Assembly (NCBI RefSeq): GCF_023159225.1
Contig: NC_063166.1
Coordinates: forward strand, 76,014,575 to 76,078,574
Reading direction: 5' to 3'
DNA length: 64,000 bases
Source: Perognathus longimembris pacificus
Taxonomy: Eukaryota; Chordata; Mammalia; Rodentia; Heteromyidae
A program made the translations under genes and the position numbers. This document shows positions 58,960 through 64,000 of the stretch, in pieces. Positions within the stretch are counted from its first letter, which is position 1; the number at the start of each line of letters is the position of its first letter. The notes beneath the pieces are model-generated. The model did not search any database. It was not told where the DNA came from and saw only the letters and a list, made by a program, of their open reading frames with translations.

Positions 58960-59700
58960 CAGAAATGTCAAACCTTCCATTCCAGACCCGATCACCGGCC
59001 CCAGGATTAGAAAAGGGCTTTTCTTTCCTGGGAGTGCTTCCTTCCGGGGCTGCACGGGGAGCTCGAATCCCTGCTACTCCTCGCTAAAAGGCAGCCACTA
59101 ATAGAAGAACCTTCTCACCTGGACCTCCTGCCGATGAAAACATCCCATCCCCTCAGAGCTGCTGACTCGGTGGTGGACGAGGGGAGAATGGAGGGCCTGA
59201 GAGATGGTGTTCGCAGTGGGAGGGAGATGGGCGAGGCTGTGACAGGCCCCCTTGCAGACCCTAGCAGAAGGTGGTCGAACGTGGTGGCAGGCAGCACGGA
59301 GGAGGGGCGGCCCGCAGGCACCCAGGTGGGGTATGCGCCCACGCCTCTCATGGACAGCCCCAGGTCCCGGGAGTCCACGTGGGCCGGGCCACAGGAGCTG
59401 ACACACACTTGCGTGCTGTTCCTTGGCAAGATAGATTTGAAGGCGGGGGGGGGGGGTGGATAAAGAAGAATGTGAGATTGAAAACAGATTATCAAGGGGA
59501 AAGTGTGCCAGGCGAGAGACGGAGCTCTGTAGCTGCTGGCCCCTGTCCTGCCCATTCCCCAGCCCTGACACAAGGCTGGCGGGAGGAAGCTGGTTCTCCA
59601 GCGTTGATCAAGCCGAGGGCCTGGCCAGCAGGAGACCAAAGCCTCCCTCATTCCTGCCCGGGTGCCGCACTCTGCATGAGGCTTTAAACACACCCTTGAC
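58960..59700. other. Unique GC- and CpG-elevated block with open frames on both strands
   Basis: Open frames of 157 and 230 codons (-) and 109 and 138 codons (+) overlap here. On the - strand an exon-like span from about 59431 (after ttgccaag) to 59118 (cag/gtgaga) is open in two frames. No known protein was recognised. It could be a lncRNA exon, a CpG-rich regulatory block or chance. Confidence 0.35.
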
Positions 59701-60039
59701 AGTGCCAAGTACCACGCTGCTGGTTGTCTGTCTTCAAGGTGTCTTATGGGAGGATGCCCATTTCCCAGGCTGGTAAACTGGGGTTCACTGGCTGGCCTTC
59801 TGGTCATCCTGCCATGCTGGATTCCATTGCTTTATCTCCATCTTGAGGGGCAGACAGAGCAGGAAGGGTTTGGTTGTCAAGGAAGAAGCTTCCGGGGTGC
59901 AGGGTTAGAGTGAGGGACAGTTTTGTGCAGTTCCTCGTGTGACTCTAGAGTCAGATTTTATAGTTGTTGCTGGTCTCCACTGATACAAATACCGTGATTA
60001 GGGAAGGTGCAAGTCCTTAAAAAGGTTCATTAGAACTTG

Positions 60040-60195
60040 AGCCAGGCACCAGTGACTCATGCCTGCAATCCTGGTTACTTAGGTAGCTGAGATCCAGAGG
60101 ATCGTAGTTTGAGGCCAGCCTGGGAAAAGTCTGCGAGGCTCCATCTCCATCCCTACTGGAGATGTGGATCCATTGGTAAAGAAACAGCAGAGTGG
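60040..60195 (+). mobile_element. B1-like SINE head
   Basis: gagccaggcaccagtgactc and gctgagatccagaggatcgt mark the head. An IDL-Geo inserted in the following sequence. Confidence 0.72.
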
Positions 60196-60415
60196 GGCTG
60201 GGGATATAGCCTAGTGGCAAGAGTGCCTGCCTCGGATACACGAGGCCCTAGGTTCGATTCCCCAGCACCACATATACAGAAAACGGCCAGAAGCGGCGCT
60301 GTGGCTCAAGTGGCAGAGTGCTAGCCTTGAGTGGGAAGAAGCCAGGGATAGTGCTCAGGCCCTGAGTCCAAGGCCCAGGACTGGCCAAAAAAAAAAAAAA
60401 AGAAAAAAAAAAAAA
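60195..60415 (+). mobile_element. IDL-Geo dimeric SINE, young subtype
   Basis: ggatacacgaggccctaggt variant. aaagaaacagcagagt flanks both sides (16 bp). Confidence 0.95.
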
Positions 60416-60506
60416 GAAACAGCAGAGTAAGCAAGTCCAGCTAGTGTGAGGCCTGTAGTTCAAATTCCAATACCACCAACACCCCCCGCCCCCAAAGGCA
60501 CCACAT

Positions 60507-60655
60507 AAGCTAGTATGGTGGCTCATGCCTGTAATCCCAGTTATCTGGGAGATAGAGATAGGAGGATTACAGTTTGAAGCCAGCCTGGGCATAAAGAATG
60601 GCCCTGCCTCCAAGAACAAGCTGGACCTGGTGAGACAGGTCTATCATTTCACCTC
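60507..60655 (+). mobile_element. 7SL/B1-like SINE
   Basis: tagtatggtggctcatgcct and gaagccagcctgggcataaa mark a monomer without a recognised Geo half. Confidence 0.7.
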
Positions 60656-60694
60656 CCAGAGAGGCAAAGGTGGGAGAATCAAGAGATGAGTACA

Positions 60695-60883
60695 GGGCTG
60701 GGGATATAGCCTAGTGGCAAGAGTGCCTGCCTCGGATACATGAGGCCCTAGGTTCGATTCCCCAGCACCACATATACAGAAAATGGCCAGAAGCGGCGCT
60801 GTGGCTCAAGTGGCAGAGTGCTAGCCTTGAGCAAAAGGAAGCCAGGGACAGTGCTCAGGCCCTGAGTCCAAGGCCCACGACTG

Positions 60884-60914
<31 letters not shown>
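60695..60914 (+). mobile_element. IDL-Geo dimeric SINE, young subtype
   Basis: Full dimer with about 30 A. agagatgagtacag flanks both sides. Confidence 0.95.
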
Positions 60915-60917
<3 letters not shown>

Positions 60918-60972
60918 ATGAGTACAGTCCTGGCACAAGCATGAGAACTTACTTGAGAAATAATAAAGCAGC

Positions 60973-61475
60973 AAGCCGGGTGCCCATGGCTCTCGTCTGT
61001 CATCCTAGCTACACAGGCAGCTGAGATCTGAGGATCACAGTTCAAAGCCAGCCAGCTGGAGCAGAAAAGTCCTCATGAAAACAGGAGGATTTTATCATTG
61101 TCGTTAGGTTTTACGTACCAGGTGAATTTCCTGTGGTGTGCCCCAGGTGGTCACTGTATATGATTTTGGTTGTATATATGCTTATCTGAACTAGGGGAGG
61201 GAAAGAAAAATGAGGGAGGGTGTAACAAATATGATAAGAAATGTACTTACTACCTTCTTATGTAACGGTAACCCCTCTGTACATCACCTTGTCAATAACA
61301 TTTAATTTTAAAAAAAAGTAAAGTCCTCATGAGACTCTTATCTCCAATGAAACACTCAAAAACCCAAAGTGGCACTGTGGTTCAAAGTGGTAGAGCGCCA
61401 GCCTTGAGCAAAAGAGCTCAGGGACAGTGTCCAGGCCCCCAGTTCAAGCCCCATGACCGACAAAAACAAAAACAA
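60973..61475 (+). mobile_element. B1-like/Geo composite split by a retroposon insertion
   Basis: gcaagccgggtgcccatggc starts the head. It breaks at aaagtcctcatga (61065-61077) and resumes with the same 13 bases at 61320. Confidence 0.85.
61078..61317 (+). mobile_element. 5'-truncated retroposon (probable L1 3' end)
   Basis: 240 bp from aaacaggaggattttatcat to aacatttaattttaaaaaaa, ending in an A tail and flanked by aaagtcctcatga. Its 3' wording (acccctctgtacatcacctt) recurs at 27930-27980. Confidence 0.75.
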
Positions 61476-61589
61476 CTAAAATAAAAAAGACCTGTACCAA
61501 CCCTCTCCCCACTCCTTCACCACCTGTCAACCTCCCTTCCCAGCTCTGGGAACCGGACTGCTTTAGGGATCTCTCATCTAAGCAGATTC

Positions 61590-61832
61590 ATGTTCACCCT
61601 TAGTCTCTGGGCGACATTGTTCTTGAGGCTCATCTATGTTGCAGTATGAGTCAGAATTCTCTCCCTTTTTATGGCAGAATAATATTCCATTGTGTATATG
61701 TAGCATGCTTTGCTCATCCATTTGCCAGTGGCGGGATATTCAGTGGCTCCCATGTTTTGGCTGTTTGTTTGAGTCATGCTGCCGTAGACGCGCGTATGCA
61801 AATGGTAGACACGGATTTTTGAGGCTGTGTGT
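61590..61832 (-). mobile_element. Old L1 3' end relic
   Basis: ctttttatggcagaataata and ttccattgtgtatatgtagc are well-known reversed L1 3' region wording. Confidence 0.78.
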
Positions 61833-61835
61833 GCT

Positions 61836-62060
61836 GTTCCTAGGGCTTGAACTCAGGGCCTGAGAGCTTTCCTTGAACTTTTGTGCTCAAGGCTTGCACT
61901 CCCCCACAGCTCCACTAATGGCTTTTCTTTTTTCTGGTGATTAATTGGAGATAAGAGTCTCACAGAATTTCCTGCCCAGGCTGGCTTTGACCCATGATCC
62001 TTTGATCTCAGCCTCCTTAGTAGCTAGGATGACAGGCATGAGCCACCAACGCCTGGCTTT
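61836..62060 (-). mobile_element. B1-like/Geo composite SINE
   Basis: ctagggcttgaactcagggc to ggatgacaggcatgagccac; complete reverse copy. Confidence 0.87.
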
Positions 62061-62671
62061 AGAGACAGATTTTCAAACACAGTTTTCTGTTAGCTGAAGG
62101 GGAAGCACTGGCCAAGAAGCCAGAGTGCAGGCGTCAAGGTGTGGCCACTGGCTTGCTGTGCAGCCCCAGGCCCATTGCTTCCTGCTCTGACCCTAGCTGC
62201 TCACCCATGGGACTGGCTGCAGACCAGAGGCGGCAGGGCGGTGTGAGTGCTCATGGCAGAGGGAAGCCTGGAGGGACTGTGACTTGTCAGTGGGGAGAGG
62301 GCAGCGGCTTCCAGAAGCCTGAGTCAGTCCTGGTGCGATTCCAGACATCAGGAGGGGCTGTTCTGGGCAGCTGAGGCTGGATTCCACACGGAGCAGAGGC
62401 CTGTACCCGGAGCCCTTGGGGGGAACCACACCCTGCTGCTGTGGGGAGGAAGTCAGGGAATGTCAGCGCCCCTCAGCGGTGCTGAGGGGTGCAGAGAGCT
62501 TCCGGTCCCACTGCCTCACAGGACAGTGCAGGAGGCTCAGAGAGGCTGATGCACTTGCTCAGAGTCACATTGCCAGAGCTGCTCTGGACTGGGATGGATA
62601 GCTCAACAGCAATGGTGTGGGGGGGGATTCTAAGGCTCCTGGAGGAGGGTGAACCCCCTCCCTCCCCATCT
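62061..62671. other. Unique intergenic DNA
   Basis: No gene recognised in this GC-moderate stretch. Confidence 0.55.
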
Positions 62672-62892
62672 GGGGGCTTGAACTCAGGGTCTGAGCACTG
62701 TTCCCGAGTTTCTTTTGCTCAAGGCTAACGTTCTACTTACCCCTTGACCCACAGCTCTACTTCTCGAGTTTTCTGAGTGGCTTATTGGAGATAAGAGTAT
62801 CATGGACTTTCCTGCCCAGGCTGGCTTTGAACCCTGATCCTCAAATCTCAGCCTCCTCAGTAGCTAGGATTACAGGTGTGAGCCAGTGGTGT
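62672..62892 (-). mobile_element. B1-like/Geo composite SINE
   Basis: tgggggcttgaactcagggt to gctaggattacaggtgtgag; reverse copy. Confidence 0.86.
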
Positions 62893-62964
62893 TCAGCTCC
62901 TGAGGACCTTTCAACCCAAAGCTGCTGGTATCCATCCTGACACCTTGGTTCATAGAGAGACTTC

Positions 62965-63090
62965 TAGAAACAATAATAATTGTGACCATTATCTGAGCCT
63001 TCCCAAGTCCCAGGCATAGAGCCGAGCACTTGGCATGCCGGCTGGCATTTCTCCCTCCTAGGAGGAAGGGGCCAGTGTTGCCCCAATTCA
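62965..63090 (-). mobile_element. MIR relic
   Basis: aacaataataattgtgacca and ccaggcatagagccgagcac are MIR-like. Confidence 0.6.
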
Positions 63091-63152
63091 AAGCCCCCAA
63101 GTCCTAAATCCTTGCTTCAATGACATTAGAAGATTACAAAATGAGAGCGAGG

Positions 63153-63358
63153 GGGGCTGGGAATATGGGGTAAAGTGCTCGCCTTGTATACACGAAGCCC
63201 TGGGTTTGATTCCTCAGCACCACATATATAGAAAAAGGCCAGAAGTGGCGCTGTGGCTCAAGTGGCAGAGTGCTAGCCTTGAGCAAAAAAGAAGCCAGGG
63301 ACAGTGCTCAAGCCCTGAGTTCAAGCCCCTGGACTGGCAAAAAACAAAACAAAAGAAA
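63153..63358 (+). mobile_element. IDL-Geo dimeric SINE
   Basis: ggctgggaatatggggtaaa (short deletion of the A-box region) to cccctggactggcaaaaaac. aaatgagagc flanks both sides. Confidence 0.92.
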
Positions 63359-64000
63359 ATGAGAGCAGGCAGAGCTGGGATTTGAACCCAGGCTGAGGGT
63401 GTGGGGTATCTGACCACGGAATGTCCACTCCGCTGCTTCACGCAGCAGCACGCTGCTGAGACATCTGCATAAGGCAGATACAATGGGCTTGGACAGCGAG
63501 GCCTAGAGCAGGTTGGAAGCATGCTGGCCAGGGTAGGGCGGCATACTGGAACCCCACTTCCTCCTTGCCCCCACCAGAACTGGCTTCTTCCATAAACACC
63601 ATCTGGGGAAGGGGAGGCTGTGTCAGGAGTGTGCTGGCCCCATAGGACCTCAGCTTGGACAGGCAAGCTAGAAAGGGGGTGATGGACCCCCAAGGACAGC
63701 CCCCTCCCCTTGGGGACCGCCACAGCAGTCAGTGCTTGCAGCGTGCTGTGCAGATGCCAGCTCTCCAGCTTAACACCTTATTTCCATTATTCATTCACTT
63801 CCACTCATTTCTCCACTACTAACATGCAGGTGGTTATACATGTTCTTCCAGATAGGTAGAGGATGAAGTGTCTAATTCAGGCAAAGAGCTTAGCACATTA
63901 TCAATAAATGTGCCCTTCAACCTCTCGTCCAGAACTCTATCGACAGCCCCTCTCCCCCTGCCACTGCAAGATGGAAAGTCTGAGATTCATGGCAAGGAAG
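63359..64000. other. Unique intergenic DNA to window end
   Basis: No gene recognised. A small MIR-like piece is possible near 63368-63400 (gctgggatttgaacccaggc). Confidence 0.5.

Noticed and set aside
30300..64000. Search for CCN5 or KCNK15 exons upstream of ADA
   Set aside because: These are the next genes in human, but I found no IGFBP/VWC/TSP1/CTCK cysteine patterns or potassium-channel GYG-type motifs in the window.

Overview
The window is mammalian nuclear DNA, most likely from a rodent of the superfamily Geomyoidea (kangaroo rats, pocket mice, pocket gophers). It contains two spliced protein-coding genes with vertebrate GT-AG exons, many SINEs, MIR relics, L1 3' ends and microsatellites. 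The commonest repeat is a dimeric SINE with an ID-like, tRNA-derived left half and a right half beginning around 'ccagaagtggcgctgtggctcaag'. This matches the IDL-Geo family described from Geomyoidea. The lineage call is inference from that family; no species is claimed.

Layout. (1) 1-4.83 kb: 3' part of PKIG (cAMP-dependent protein kinase inhibitor gamma) on the + strand, with two coding exons that together encode the complete 76-residue protein, a 3'UTR and a poly(A) signal. (2) 5.4-29.9 kb: the complete ADA (adenosine deaminase) gene on the - strand. All 12 coding exons were placed to the base, giving 1,089 nt including the stop (362 aa). The 3'UTR and poly(A) signal lie at the left, and a GC-box CpG-island promoter lies at 29.1-30.3 kb. 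PKIG and ADA converge tail-to-tail with about 0.6 kb between their 3' ends, the same arrangement as on human 20q13.12. (3) 30.3-64 kb: ADA upstream intergenic DNA. No protein-coding gene is recognised here. It holds many SINEs, L1 3'-end relics, one solitary gammaretrovirus-like LTR, a 370-bp polypurine tract, several microsatellites and a few unique CpG-bearing blocks.

Function. ADA deaminates adenosine and deoxyadenosine in purine salvage. PKIG binds and inhibits the PKA catalytic subunit and carries it out of the nucleus. They are neighbours, not an operon. Candidate regulatory DNA includes the ADA promoter, a T-cell-enhancer-like block in intron 1 (26.0-26.6 kb), an unexpected CpG-rich promoter-like island in ADA intron 3 (12.5-13.1 kb), and CTCF-like motifs whose orientation could enclose ADA in a loop.

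No new multi-gene system is evident. The most notable observations are the intron-3 island, the Geo module shared by two SINE families (with its own tRNA-like boxes), repeated SINE insertion at one target site, a CpG-dense block in AT-rich DNA at 46.1 kb, and an unexplained open-frame block near 59.1-59.4 kb.
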